A model generated the notes under the pieces. That model saw only the letters and a list, made by a program, of their open reading frames with translations, was not told where the DNA came from and made no database searches. The translations under genes were made by a program, and so were the position numbers. Positions 5,576 through 12,117 of a DNA stretch of 18,275 bases are shown piece by piece. Within the stretch, counting starts at the first letter, position 1; the number at the start of each line of letters is the position of its first letter. Location: NCBI GenBank assembly GCA_910584995.1, contig CAJUDW010000006.1, positions 81,320 through 99,594 on the forward strand. Reading direction: 5' to 3'. The stretch is from an uncultured Oscillibacter sp. (GTDB lineage: Bacteria > Bacillota > Clostridia > Oscillospirales > Oscillospiraceae).

Positions 5576-5656
5576 AAAAGGGCCTGGTATGTGTGTATGT
5601 GCGGGGCCTTTGTCTGCCGCTCTGTCTGATGGTGGCGCATCAGGCAGGGCGTTTTT
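5576..5656 (+). ncRNA. Predicted antisense RNA over early operon
   Basis: A small RNA of about 80 nt is predicted between an extended -10 promoter and a hairpin terminator. The hairpin is a 9-bp stem (5623-5631 with 5638-5646, one G-U) followed by GGGCGTTTTT. It runs against the early operon, covering the last codons of the 58-aa ORF and the leader of the 70-aa gene. The stop codon of the minus-strand ORF (TCA, 5640-5642) lies in the right arm of the stem, the same geometry as in the toxin-antitoxin cassettes at 1-767. Either a regulator of early gene expression or a third antitoxin-like RNA. There is no Rfam match that I know of. Confidence 0.42.
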
Positions 5657-5816
5657 CATATGGACAGCAAATAGTCCTGATGGGACCCGCTGTCCCAGCC
5701 AGCGTTTTGACCGTCTCAGCTGTTCCCGCAGCGGGGACGGCCTCCCTTTCCCGCTGCGCCAGGGCACAGCAGAGGCATTTGCCTCCAACCTGTCCCCACA
5801 GGCTTTCCGGCGTCAC
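5640..5816 (-). CDS. Small Cys-rich phage early ORF (58 aa)
   Basis: A GTG start with a GGGGGG site 7 nt upstream opens a 58-residue ORF, MTPESLWGQVGGKCLCCALA at its N-terminus. A C-L-C-C cluster comes at about residues 14-17 and a second C-C pair (I-C-C-P) near 51-52. The spaced Cys pairs could bind zinc. It begins 16 nt after the stop of the HTH gene and is codirectional with it. Small ORFs of this sort are common next to cro-like genes in Clostridia phages, but I cannot name a family. Another frame (5498-5788) is open here but has no ribosome site. The ORF is moderately supported; function unknown. Confidence 0.5.
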   Translation of the reverse strand: MTPESLWGQVGGKCLCCALAQREREAVPAAGTAETVKTLAGTAGPIRTICCPYEKRPA

Positions 5817-5832
5817 ACTGCATCCCCCCTTT

Positions 5833-6063
5833 CTACGCCGAATACCGGGCGGTGTTATAGAAGTAGTCCGGGCTTGTGTCGGTTGCCACGCAAAAAGCAA
5901 TCAGTTCGTCCCCTGACATTTTTCTGCCGCCGCAGACAATGGAACTCAGTTTTGCATTGCTCATGTGCAAATCAGGATTAACGAGGTTCATCCGGTCAAC
6001 TACCCAAGCCTGCCGCAGCCCTTTATCTTTGATCAGTTGCTTAACTCCGTCAGAAGTCCGCAA
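5833..6063 (-). CDS. Cro-like HTH transcriptional regulator
   Basis: A 76-residue XRE/Cro-type helix-turn-helix protein. The start is set at TTG 6063 because AGGAGG lies 7 nt upstream (6071-6076) and the predicted promoter (6106-6134) would start RNA near 6099. The ATG at 6114 is upstream of that start. The HTH spans about residues 5-60: 'DGVKQLIKDKGLRQAWVVDR' gives helices 1-2, and the 'SNAKLSSIVCGGRKMSGDEL' stretch gives helix 3 and the next helix. The gene diverges from the repressor at 6209 across shared operators, the position of cro. It would shut off the repressor and help set the lytic state. Confidence 0.72.
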   Translation of the reverse strand: MRTSDGVKQLIKDKGLRQAWVVDRMNLVNPDLHMSNAKLSSIVCGGRKMSGDELIAFCVATDTSPDYFYNTARYSA

Positions 6064-6105
6064 GAAAGCCCCTCCTTTCCATTCAAGAATTTCTGGAGTG
6101 TCCTT

Positions 6106-6134
6106 ATGGTACACCAGTTCAACTTGAATGTCAA
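6106..6134 (-). promoter_or_regulatory. Early (cro-side) promoter
   Basis: On the minus strand, a perfect TTGACA (6129-6134), a 17-nt spacer and TACCAT (6106-6111). RNA start is near 6099, upstream of the HTH gene. The -35 box is embedded in the operator half-sites at 6118-6135. Confidence 0.65.
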
Positions 6135-6157
6135 GAGTACTTTCAAGTTTTTCTTGA
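6118..6157. promoter_or_regulatory. Operator cluster between divergent phage promoters
   Basis: Repeated TTCAA/CTTGA half-sites form TTCAA-c-TTGAA (6118-6128), CTTGA-aug-type spacing to TCAAG (6123-6135), and TCAAG...CTTGA (6143-6157). An AGTACT centre lies at 6136-6141. They overlap the -35 boxes of both promoters, so a bound repressor could block the early promoter and autoregulate its own. Confidence 0.6.
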
Positions 6158-6182
6158 TTTTATTTTCCGGGTAGTGTATAAT
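6154..6182 (+). promoter_or_regulatory. Repressor promoter
   Basis: TTGATT (6154-6159), a 17-nt spacer and TATAAT (6177-6182). Start expected near 6189, about 20 nt before the repressor ATG. Confidence 0.75.
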
Positions 6183-6208
6183 GGACATCAAGACAGGGGG
6201 TGAAGAGA

Positions 6209-6976
6209 ATGTCTACTATTGGGTCCCGGCTGAAAGAGTCCAGAGAGAAAAAAGGGCTCCTGCAATCTGAACTGGCCAAGATGATTGGCGTAAAGTCTTC
6301 CGGGGTCATCAGCAATTGGGAGCAAGATATCAATAAGCCAAATGCAGACAAAATGATTGAACTATGCCAAGTCCTCGGCATTTCTCTCTCATATTTATTA
6401 GATTATTATGGCGAAGAAAAAACCCCACTTTATTCAAGCGAGGCAAGCAGGCTGGCAGACGCCTATGACAATAAACTGGACTGCTGGGGCCGGCAGGCTG
6501 TACGGGAGTTGGTGGCAACAGAGGCCGCCCGCTGCGAGGATGAAAGACAGCTCAGCAAATCTCCATTGGAGGAGCCCAAGGTGATCAACCTCTATTTGGA
6601 GCCTGCCGCCGCCGGCATTGCCGCCCCCACCTTGGGCGCAGATTACGAGCACTATGAACTGAAGCCGGAGGATCCCCCGGGCGCGGCCTACGCCGTGCGG
6701 CTCCAGGGCGACAGCATGGAGCCCCATTTCCCGGACGGCTCCATGGTCTTTGTCAACCACGACGCCCTCCGCGACGGCGATATCGGCATTTTCAGCGTGG
6801 ACGGCGGCACCGTCTGCAAGCAGTATCACCAGGAGGGCGGGGTCGTGTACCTCTTCTCCCTGAACCGGAAACGGAAGGACGCCGACGTGGTTTTCCTCCC
6901 CGGGGGAAACCGTTCCTTTGTCTGCCAGGGGCGAGTGATAACGTCCAGGCGCATCCCTGTCCCGGGGCGTGAGTGA
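6209..6976 (+). CDS. LexA/CI-type prophage repressor (HTH-XRE plus S24 peptidase)
   Basis: A 255-residue repressor. Residues about 4-65 are an XRE HTH ('LLQSELAKMIGVKSSGVISN' is the core). A linker leads to an Ala-Gly pair at 135-136 ('EPAAAGIAAP') as the likely self-cleavage site. The S24/LexA fold carries catalytic Ser169 in GDSMEPHFPDG and Lys204 in VCKQY. RecA-stimulated cleavage at such a site inactivates these repressors after DNA damage, so SOS induction of the prophage is expected. ATG 6209 is preferred over GTG 6200, which lies within the GGGGGTGA ribosome site. It keeps the early operon silent through the TCAAG operators next door. Confidence 0.93.
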   Translation: MSTIGSRLKESREKKGLLQSELAKMIGVKSSGVISNWEQDINKPNADKMIELCQVLGISLSYLLDYYGEEKTPLYSSEASRLADAYDNKLDCWGRQAVRELVATEAARCEDERQLSKSPLEEPKVINLYLEPAAAGIAAPTLGADYEHYELKPEDPPGAAYAVRLQGDSMEPHFPDGSMVFVNHDALRDGDIGIFSVDGGTVCKQYHQEGGVVYLFSLNRKRKDADVVFLPGGNRSFVCQGRVITSRRIPVPGRE

Positions 6977-7389
6977 AATCCCGACACAATGTACCGAAGC
7001 CGCCGGCTTTTTAAAGAGGGGCGCAGCCGCAAATTGGCCGGCGTGTGCTCTCGCCTAAATATCCCTCAGCCGGAGGAACATCGCGTTATTGCCGGCTGCA
7101 TCCCCACTCACCTATGTTAGCAAACCATGAAGCCGTATGGTATGGACACGGATATCCGCGTCTCAAATTATTGTGAGGCCCGCGCAAAGCAAATCGCTGC
7201 ACAAACCAATGTTTTTAAGGAAGATAGGCCCATCCCTGACTGATTTTCACATCATTCAATGGCCCGGCAACGGTGGAGGCAAGCAAAAATGTCAACCCGC
7301 CCCAGCAAGGGCAGGTTAACATCAAAGCCGCCTGTCAGCTGCCAATCAGGATGTGAATAGAAATCAACTAAGAAAGGAGCTGCGGCGGC
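6977..7389. other. Intergenic region between repressor and recombinase
   Basis: No convincing gene lies in these 413 bases. A weak terminator-like hairpin (AAGCC-gcc-GGCTTTTT) at about 6998-7015 could end the repressor transcript. A CAGCCGG...CCGGCTG inverted repeat lies near 7067-7102 and a GCCC/GGGC hairpin near 7300. A 60-codon ORF at 7137-7319 has no ribosome site and odd composition. The region could hold promoter and control elements for the recombinase. Confidence 0.4.
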
Positions 7390-8745
7390 ATGGTAAAAAA
7401 AGCAGGTTCAATCCCCCGGGCCGCCTTATACATCCGCGTCTCCACGGAAGAGCAGGCCCGTCACGGCCTCTCGCTGGCAGCGCAGAAGGAGTCTTTAGTA
7501 AAATATGCCGCCGCCCATAGTTTCGCTGTCGCCGGAATCTACGAGGACGCAGGCATCTCCGCCCGGAAGCCGTACACCCGGCGGCCCGCCCTCCTCCAAC
7601 TGCTGGAGGACTGCAAGGCCGGGAAAATCGACGTTATCCTCTTCATCAAGCTGGACAGATGGTTCCGCAACGTGGGCAATTACTATGCCGTGCAGGACAT
7701 CCTGGATCAGTGCGGCGTATCCTGGCAGGCCACGGAAGAGGATTACGAGACCACCACGGCGGCCGGCCGCCTGAAGGTGAATATCATGCTCTCCGTGGCG
7801 CAGGACGAAGCGGACCGCACAAGCGAACGGATTAAATTTGTCTTTGCGGGCAAGCGCGCCAGGAATGAGCCTTTGGGCGGCCGCGTGCCCACCGGGTATC
7901 TGGTAGAGGGGAAGCAAATGATCAAGGATCCGGAAACCGCCCCGGCCATAGAGGCGTATTTTGCGCATTATCTCAAGTACGGCTCCATTACAGCGGCCAT
8001 TGACTATGTGGCGGAGCGTTTCGGGTTTCATTTGAAATACCAGCTTGCCAGCGCGATACTGTCAAGATCCGCCTATTGCGGCGATTTCCACGGCGTGGAA
8101 TGTCCCGCCTATATCACGAAAGAGCAGCACGAGATCATAGCTGCCAAACGCCGCCGGACAGTACGCAAAACGGCCCAGGACAGGATTTACCTTTTTTCAG
8201 GCCTGCTTTCCTGCGGCGAATGCGGCGCGCGAATGGGCGGGCGCACCCACAAAATTGGCGGGGTGGAAAAGGCGGAATATAACTGTCCCAGCCATTACCA
8301 AAAAAAAGGGTGCGGAAACCGCACCAACATCCGGGAATCCGCCATTGAAACGTATCTGCTGGACACAATTGACCAACGGTTCCGGGCATACAAGGCCTCT
8401 CTTTCTTTCGCAAAAAGGGAAAAGAGCAGCGGCCATTCGGCGGAAATCGCAAAGCTGAAACGGAAATTATCCAGGTTGAAGGAATTGTATATTAACGAAC
8501 TGATAACCCTGGACGAATACCGCAAAGATTACACGCCCGTCATGGAACGGCTCGCGCAGTTCCAGCAGGCGGGCAAACCGCCAAAGCACCATGCGCCTGT
8601 GGAATCTATCAGCCGCATTTTGTGTGCCGGATGGAAAGAAACCTATAAAGAACTGACCCGCCCGGAGCAAAGGGCGTTTTGGCGAATGGCTCTGGGAGAA
8701 ATCCGCATCTATCCGGATCGGCATATTGAATATGATTTTTTATGA
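7390..8745 (+). CDS. Large serine recombinase (phage integrase)
   Basis: A 451-residue large serine recombinase. The N-terminal resolvase domain (about 10-150) shows YIRVS with catalytic Ser18 and Arg16, 'RRP' near 64-66 and LDRWFRN around Arg90. The Recombinase domain (about 155-265) includes 'GRVPTGYLV'. A zinc ribbon has Cys275-x2-Cys278 (CGEC) and Cys299/Cys308, followed by a coiled-coil segment (about 350-395) and a C-terminal tail. All parts are present and the length is normal for the family. AAAGGAG lies 10 nt before the ATG. It ends about 30 bp from a severed terminase gene, so it almost certainly catalysed insertion there. A separate recombination directionality factor would be needed for excision. 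Confidence 0.95.
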   Translation: MVKKAGSIPRAALYIRVSTEEQARHGLSLAAQKESLVKYAAAHSFAVAGIYEDAGISARKPYTRRPALLQLLEDCKAGKIDVILFIKLDRWFRNVGNYYAVQDILDQCGVSWQATEEDYETTTAAGRLKVNIMLSVAQDEADRTSERIKFVFAGKRARNEPLGGRVPTGYLVEGKQMIKDPETAPAIEAYFAHYLKYGSITAAIDYVAERFGFHLKYQLASAILSRSAYCGDFHGVECPAYITKEQHEIIAAKRRRTVRKTAQDRIYLFSGLLSCGECGARMGGRTHKIGGVEKAEYNCPSHYQKKGCGNRTNIRESAIETYLLDTIDQRFRAYKASLSFAKREKSSGHSAEIAKLKRKLSRLKELYINELITLDEYRKDYTPVMERLAQFQQAGKPPKHHAPVESISRILCAGWKETYKELTRPEQRAFWRMALGEIRIYPDRHIEYDFL

Positions 8746-8800
8746 AAGGATTACCACATAATTTATTTATTTTATCTGGATTGCAACTGAACCAAAGCCT
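8746..8800. other. Attachment junction (att site) in terminase gene
   Basis: The stretch just after the recombinase stop is AT-rich and unlike the flanking coding DNA. At about 8776 it changes to GC-rich codons of the terminase large subunit, exactly after the conserved Cys-Asn-Pro triplet (8777-8785). Being adjacent to a serine recombinase gene, this is where one att hybrid site should lie. The exact crossover dinucleotide cannot be seen without the other end. Confidence 0.65.
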
Positions 8801-9265
8801 GCTGCCCTGCACGCTACACCGCGCCACAGCCTGTTCCACGAAAGACCTGGGCATCAGCGCGGTCTCGTCAAGCAAAACCCCTGCCAGGGTACTGCCCTGG
8901 ATCAAGGCGGCGCTGGACTCATCCCGCCCGCCGAAGAGCAAAAAGCGGTTCTCATGTCCGTTGAAGCGGACAATCAGCATATTTTCCCCCCGTTTTTCCC
9001 GGCAGAGCATCCCCAACCCCCGCAGATAGGGCAGCAAATCCGCCAGCAGGTTCCTCCGGAGGGAGACGATAGTCTTCCCGCATAGGCCAAACTGCCGCCC
9101 GTCGAAGTTGGCCTGGGCCCAAAGGATAAAAGAAAGCCCCATGGAAAAGGTCTTTCCGCTGCGGACGGCCCCGTCGCAGATGATGGCCTCCCAATCATCC
9201 TGAAGCCACCAGGTCAAAACCCGCCGCTGCTTCGGGGAAAACCGCACGATTTTATCCGTAATCAC
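8777..9265 (-). pseudogene. Terminase large subunit, 3' part removed by insertion
   Basis: N-terminal ATPase half of a phage terminase large subunit, from GTG 9265 (overlapping the small-subunit stop) to the insertion junction. Walker A is GAVRSGKT (residues 32-39). Residues 60-75 ('LCGKTIVSLRRNLL') and 'LFGGRDESSAALIQG' follow, with Walker B VLLDE (130-134). It breaks after WFSCNP (158-163). Beyond the break the frame stays open to 8609, but those residues (starting DKINKLCGNP) are antisense to the recombinase and unlike terminase. The C-terminal nuclease domain is missing here, so no working motor can be made unless the element excises. The 3' half may lie beyond the left edge. Confidence 0.85.
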
Positions 9266-9710
9266 ACGCCCCCTCTTCCTGGGCGGACTCCGCCAGCGCC
9301 CGGTATAGATCGCCCGCCCCGCCGCCGCTGCTGTCCAGCAGGCCGCAGAGGGTTTCCAGGGCCCGGACCCGATCCACCAGCTTGATTTCCACGCCGCCCT
9401 TGTCGGTGACTTTGACTTCCGCCACAGCGGAGAGATCCAGTGTCTCCGGATCTGCCTCTCTACCATGGAGCGCCAGATACACCGCGTCGTTTGCGCCGCC
9501 GAAGGCCAGCTGTGCCAGCCGCCGGAGGACATCCTCCCGCCGCAGCTGCAATGCCGCTCCGCTCCGCATTTTCTCCAGCCTGTCCTGCATGGATTTGGAG
9601 GCTAAAAGCCTGTAGCCGTCCTGCCGGCCAATCCCGGCGGCTGCCCGATCCGGATCCATAGTCCGCAGATATGTCCGGCAGAAGCCGCCGTTGTCCCGTT
9701 TGTTCTCCAA
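9252..9710 (-). CDS. Terminase small subunit
   Basis: A 152-residue terminase small subunit. The start is TTG 9710, with AAAGGAGG 6 nt upstream; an upstream ATG at 9731 lies before that site. It begins MENKRDNGGFCRTYLRTMDP, followed by a helical DNA-binding-like part ('DGYRLLASKSMQDRLEKMRS') and a C-terminal oligomerisation region ('VDRVRALETLCGLLD'). The stop overlaps the large-subunit GTG start, a normal terS-terL coupling. It would recognise packaging sites and bring in the large subunit, but that partner gene is broken here. It is the last phage gene before host DNA. Confidence 0.75.
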   Translation of the reverse strand: MENKRDNGGFCRTYLRTMDPDRAAAGIGRQDGYRLLASKSMQDRLEKMRSGAALQLRREDVLRRLAQLAFGGANDAVYLALHGREADPETLDLSAVAEVKVTDKGGVEIKLVDRVRALETLCGLLDSSGGGAGDLYRALAESAQEEGACDYG

Positions 9711-9743
9711 GTGATTCCTCCTTTCCCGCATCTCTCACCCGTA

Positions 9744-9780
9744 GTTCCCGAAAGGGGAAAAGTTGCACGTTTCCGGGAAC
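9744..9780. other. Inverted repeat upstream of terminase small subunit
   Basis: GTTCCCG (9744-9750) and CGGGAAC (9774-9780) form a 7-bp inverted repeat around a 23-nt core, between terS and the host ZIP terminator. It may be a packaging (pac/cos) element or mark the prophage edge. Confidence 0.3.
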
Positions 9781-9784
9781 CGGG

Positions 9785-9825
9785 CAAAAAAATTTTGCCG
9801 GAGGGCAGTAAGCCCCCCGGCAAAA
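9785..9825 (-). terminator. Terminator of ZIP transporter gene
   Basis: On the minus strand, TTTTGCCGGGGGGC pairs with GCCCTCCGGCAAAA (arms 9812-9825 and 9793-9806; 14 bp with one G-U), followed by a run of T. It marks the end of host transcription just before the phage remnant. Confidence 0.85.
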
Positions 9826-9847
9826 GCGGATGCGGAAAAGTAAACCG

Positions 9848-10597
9848 TCAAAGATAGACAATCATCATGCCCACAATCATTCCCACCACCGCCGCCAAAG
9901 CCGGCAGATGGGATTCCCACAGCCGGGCGGCCTCCGGCAGCAGTTCGCCAAACACCACATACAGCATGGCCCCGGAGGCGAAACTCATGGCGGCGGCCAG
10001 CATCACCGGCCCCATGGTGCCAAGAGAGTATCCCAAAGCGGCCCCCAGCACGGTAGGCAGCCCGGTAGCAGCGGTGGCCAGGGCGGCCCTGGCCCTGCCC
10101 ATACCGCCGGATACCAGAGGCACCGCCACGGCCATCCCCTCCGGCACATTGTGCAGGCCGATCACCGCCGCCATTACCCAGCCGCTGCCGCCCAGATGCA
10201 GCGCGGCTTCCGCCCTGGCGAAGGAAACCCCGATCACCATCCCCTCCGGCACATTGTGGAGGGCGATAGCCGCCGCCATAATCACCCCCGCCAGGAAAAG
10301 CCCCCCGTGCCGTCTGTCCCTGCGGACAATCACGGCGTTCAGGGAACCGGTGGCCCCGTATCCCGCCAGGATCCCCAAAGCCGCCAGGGCCACCCGCCCT
10401 CCAACGCCGCCGCTCCCCGGCAGAACGGCATCCGCCAGCAGATCGAAGCAGACCACCGCCGTCATCACACCGGCGGCAAAGTTCAGCAAAAGGCTCACCA
10501 AACGGCTGGAATCCCGCCGGAGCAGGCAGGCCAAAAGCCCGCCCAGCCCGGTGCCTCCGGCCCCGGCCGCCGCCGTCACCAGCAAAACCTCTCCCAT
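9848..10597 (-). CDS. ZIP-family divalent metal transporter
   Basis: A 249-residue ZIP transporter, mostly membrane segments. Two HNVPEGM motifs, in 'AAIALHNVPEGMVIG' and 'VIGLHNVPEGMAVA', form the binuclear metal site in the fourth and fifth helices. A short variable loop with R-R-D-R-R-H separates the first and second halves. The start is taken at ATG 10597 (MGEVLLVTAA), preceded by GGGGGAGG at 6 nt; a further in-frame ATG at 10621 lacks a site. It imports zinc, or possibly iron or manganese, across the cytoplasmic membrane. No neighbouring metalloregulator is present, and the gene appears to be monocistronic. Confidence 0.9.
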   Translation of the reverse strand: MGEVLLVTAAAGAGGTGLGGLLACLLRRDSSRLVSLLLNFAAGVMTAVVCFDLLADAVLPGSGGVGGRVALAALGILAGYGATGSLNAVIVRRDRRHGGLFLAGVIMAAAIALHNVPEGMVIGVSFARAEAALHLGGSGWVMAAVIGLHNVPEGMAVAVPLVSGGMGRARAALATAATGLPTVLGAALGYSLGTMGPVMLAAAMSFASGAMLYVVFGELLPEAARLWESHLPALAAVVGMIVGMMIVYL

Positions 10598-10834
10598 GCG
10601 AAGCCTCCCCCTAAAAAGCAAAGCAAAACCGGCGGGCGCCCTCCGTATCCAAAATTCCGGAGGAAGTCCCCTCCCACTCTATTCCGCCTCCTGCCCGTCC
10701 AGAACCCCGGGCCATTCCCGGCCCCGGAAAGGCAAAAAAAGAGCGGTTCAAAACCGCTCAAGGCATCCCCGACTGAAACCGTGGCCTAATCCCCCGGCCC
10801 GCCGCATAGTCTCTCCATAAGAGGTGATACATTT
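10598..10834. other. Intergenic region between divergent zip and sleL-like genes
   Basis: Holds the ZIP ribosome site, a minus-strand terminator (10734-10759) and the upstream sequence of the cortex hydrolase. CATAGTCT at 10805-10812 resembles a sigma-E -10 element, with CCTAAT 14-15 nt upstream, a weak but fitting hint for a sporulation gene. No clear vegetative promoter is seen for the ZIP gene. Confidence 0.4.
10734..10759 (-). terminator. Minus-strand terminator upstream of sleL-like gene
   Basis: A perfect 8-bp stem GAGCGGTT-ttg-AACCGCTC on the minus strand is followed by seven T. No minus-strand gene ends here; the nearest upstream one ends at 12118 or 12265, beyond the whole sleL-like gene. 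Confidence 0.85.
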
Positions 10835-12109
10835 ATGACCATTTATGTAGTGCAGTCCGGGGAAACCATCGATACTATCGCCGCCAATTACGGCGTCAAT
10901 CCCGCCCGTCTGGCGGCGGACAACGAGGTACCTGCCAGCGGCGCGCTGGCCGTAGGGCAGACGCTGGTTATCCGTTCCCCCCGTCAGGTCCACGCGGTGC
11001 ATTCCGGCGAAACGATGGGATCCATCGCCGCCGCTTACGGCATCAGCGTCCGGGAACTCTGGCGGAACAACTGGTCCCTGGGGGGCGGCGAAACCCTGTA
11101 TCCCGGGCAGGATCTGGTAATATCGTATTTTGACGAAAAAATCGGTTCCGGCATATTCAACGGCTATGCCTATCCCTACATCTCCCCGTCCCTGCTGGCG
11201 TCCCAGCTTCCCTATGTCACCCATCTCTCCCCGTTCACCTACGGCGTCACCGCTGATGGAACCCTTCTCCCCCTGAACGACGGTGAGATGCTGGCCTCCG
11301 CCCGCATCCACGGGACCCGCCCCGTGATGCACCTCTCCACATTGACGGAGACAGGCCAGTTTGACACAGAGCGGGGCGCCCTGGTCCTGACGGATTACAA
11401 TATCCAGAACCGCCTGGTGAACAGCATCCTGGAAACCGTCCGGGCCAAGGACTATGCGGGCCTGGATGTGGATTTCGAGTATCTGCCCGGGGAACTTGCG
11501 GCGGCCTATGCCGCCTTTTTAGGCCGCCTCCGGCGCCTGCTGGAGGGCCAGGGCCTGTTTCTCTGGACGGCACTGGCCCCCAAGACCTCCGCCGATCAGC
11601 GGGGCCTGCTGTACGAGGGCCACGACTATGCCGCCGTCGCCCAGGCGTCGGACGGCGTCCTGCTGATGACCTACGAATGGGGCTACACCGCCGGCCCGCC
11701 CATGGCGGTGGCCCCCCTGCCCAACGTCCGGGCAGTGCTGGATTATGCCGTCACGGAGATCCCCCCCGGCAAAATCCTCCTGGGCGTCCCAAATTACGGC
11801 TACGACTGGCCCCTTCCCTTTGTACAGGGCACGACCCGGGCCCAGTCCATCTCCAACCAGCGGGCCATTGAACTGGCCATCGAATACGACATCGCCATCC
11901 AGTACGATGAAACGGCCCAGTCCCCCTTCTTCCACTATACCGACAGTTCCGGCACAGTCCACGAGGTCTGGTTCGAGGACGCCAGAAGCCTTGCCGCCAA
12001 GCTGCGCCTGATCGCGGAATACGGCTTCCAGGGGGCGGGCTTCTGGAACCTCATGCGGCCTTTCTCCCAGACGTGGCTGACGCTGGCGTCCCTATATGAC
12101 ATGGCGTAG
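10835..12109 (+). CDS. sleL: SleL/YaaH-type spore cortex lytic enzyme (LysM-LysM-GH18)
   Basis: A 424-residue protein with two LysM domains (about 2-47, 'YVVQSGETIDTIAANYGV'; 51-97, 'HAVHSGETMGSIAAAYGI') and a glycoside hydrolase 18 domain (about 105-420). The catalytic strand is GLDVDFEY, with acid Glu215 and assisting Asp211/Asp213. 'PVMHLSTL', 'LMTYEWGY', 'LGVPNYGYDW' and 'GAGFWNL' are the usual GH18 barrel strands. There is no signal peptide, as in SleL/YaaH, which are made in the mother cell and placed on the forespore. The enzyme hydrolyses cortex fragments containing muramic-delta-lactam during germination. AGAGGTGAT precedes ATG. It implies that the host forms spores. It converges with the 12118-12831 gene with only 8 nt between stops and no terminator. 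Confidence 0.88.
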   Translation: MTIYVVQSGETIDTIAANYGVNPARLAADNEVPASGALAVGQTLVIRSPRQVHAVHSGETMGSIAAAYGISVRELWRNNWSLGGGETLYPGQDLVISYFDEKIGSGIFNGYAYPYISPSLLASQLPYVTHLSPFTYGVTADGTLLPLNDGEMLASARIHGTRPVMHLSTLTETGQFDTERGALVLTDYNIQNRLVNSILETVRAKDYAGLDVDFEYLPGELAAAYAAFLGRLRRLLEGQGLFLWTALAPKTSADQRGLLYEGHDYAAVAQASDGVLLMTYEWGYTAGPPMAVAPLPNVRAVLDYAVTEIPPGKILLGVPNYGYDWPLPFVQGTTRAQSISNQRAIELAIEYDIAIQYDETAQSPFFHYTDSSGTVHEVWFEDARSLAAKLRLIAEYGFQGAGFWNLMRPFSQTWLTLASLYDMA

Positions 12110-12117
12110 CCCGCCTC

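Noticed and set aside
4929..5981. 350-codon plus-strand ORF over the early operon
   Set aside because: Antisense to the initiator and small early genes; composition is not protein-like and there is no ribosome site.
7137..7319. 60-codon ORF between repressor and recombinase
   Set aside because: No ribosome site, no recognisable motif and composition unlike the flanking genes.
8609..8776. C-terminal extension of the terminase frame
   Set aside because: These codons are antisense to the recombinase and carry no terminase motif; the open frame after the junction is accidental.
8742..9029. 95-codon plus-strand ORF after the recombinase
   Set aside because: Runs antisense into the terminase ATPase domain across the att junction; no ribosome site.
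9830..10820. Plus-strand ORFs of 317-319 codons
   Set aside because: Shadows of the ZIP transporter; Arg/Pro/His-rich, while the minus strand has two HNVPEG motifs.
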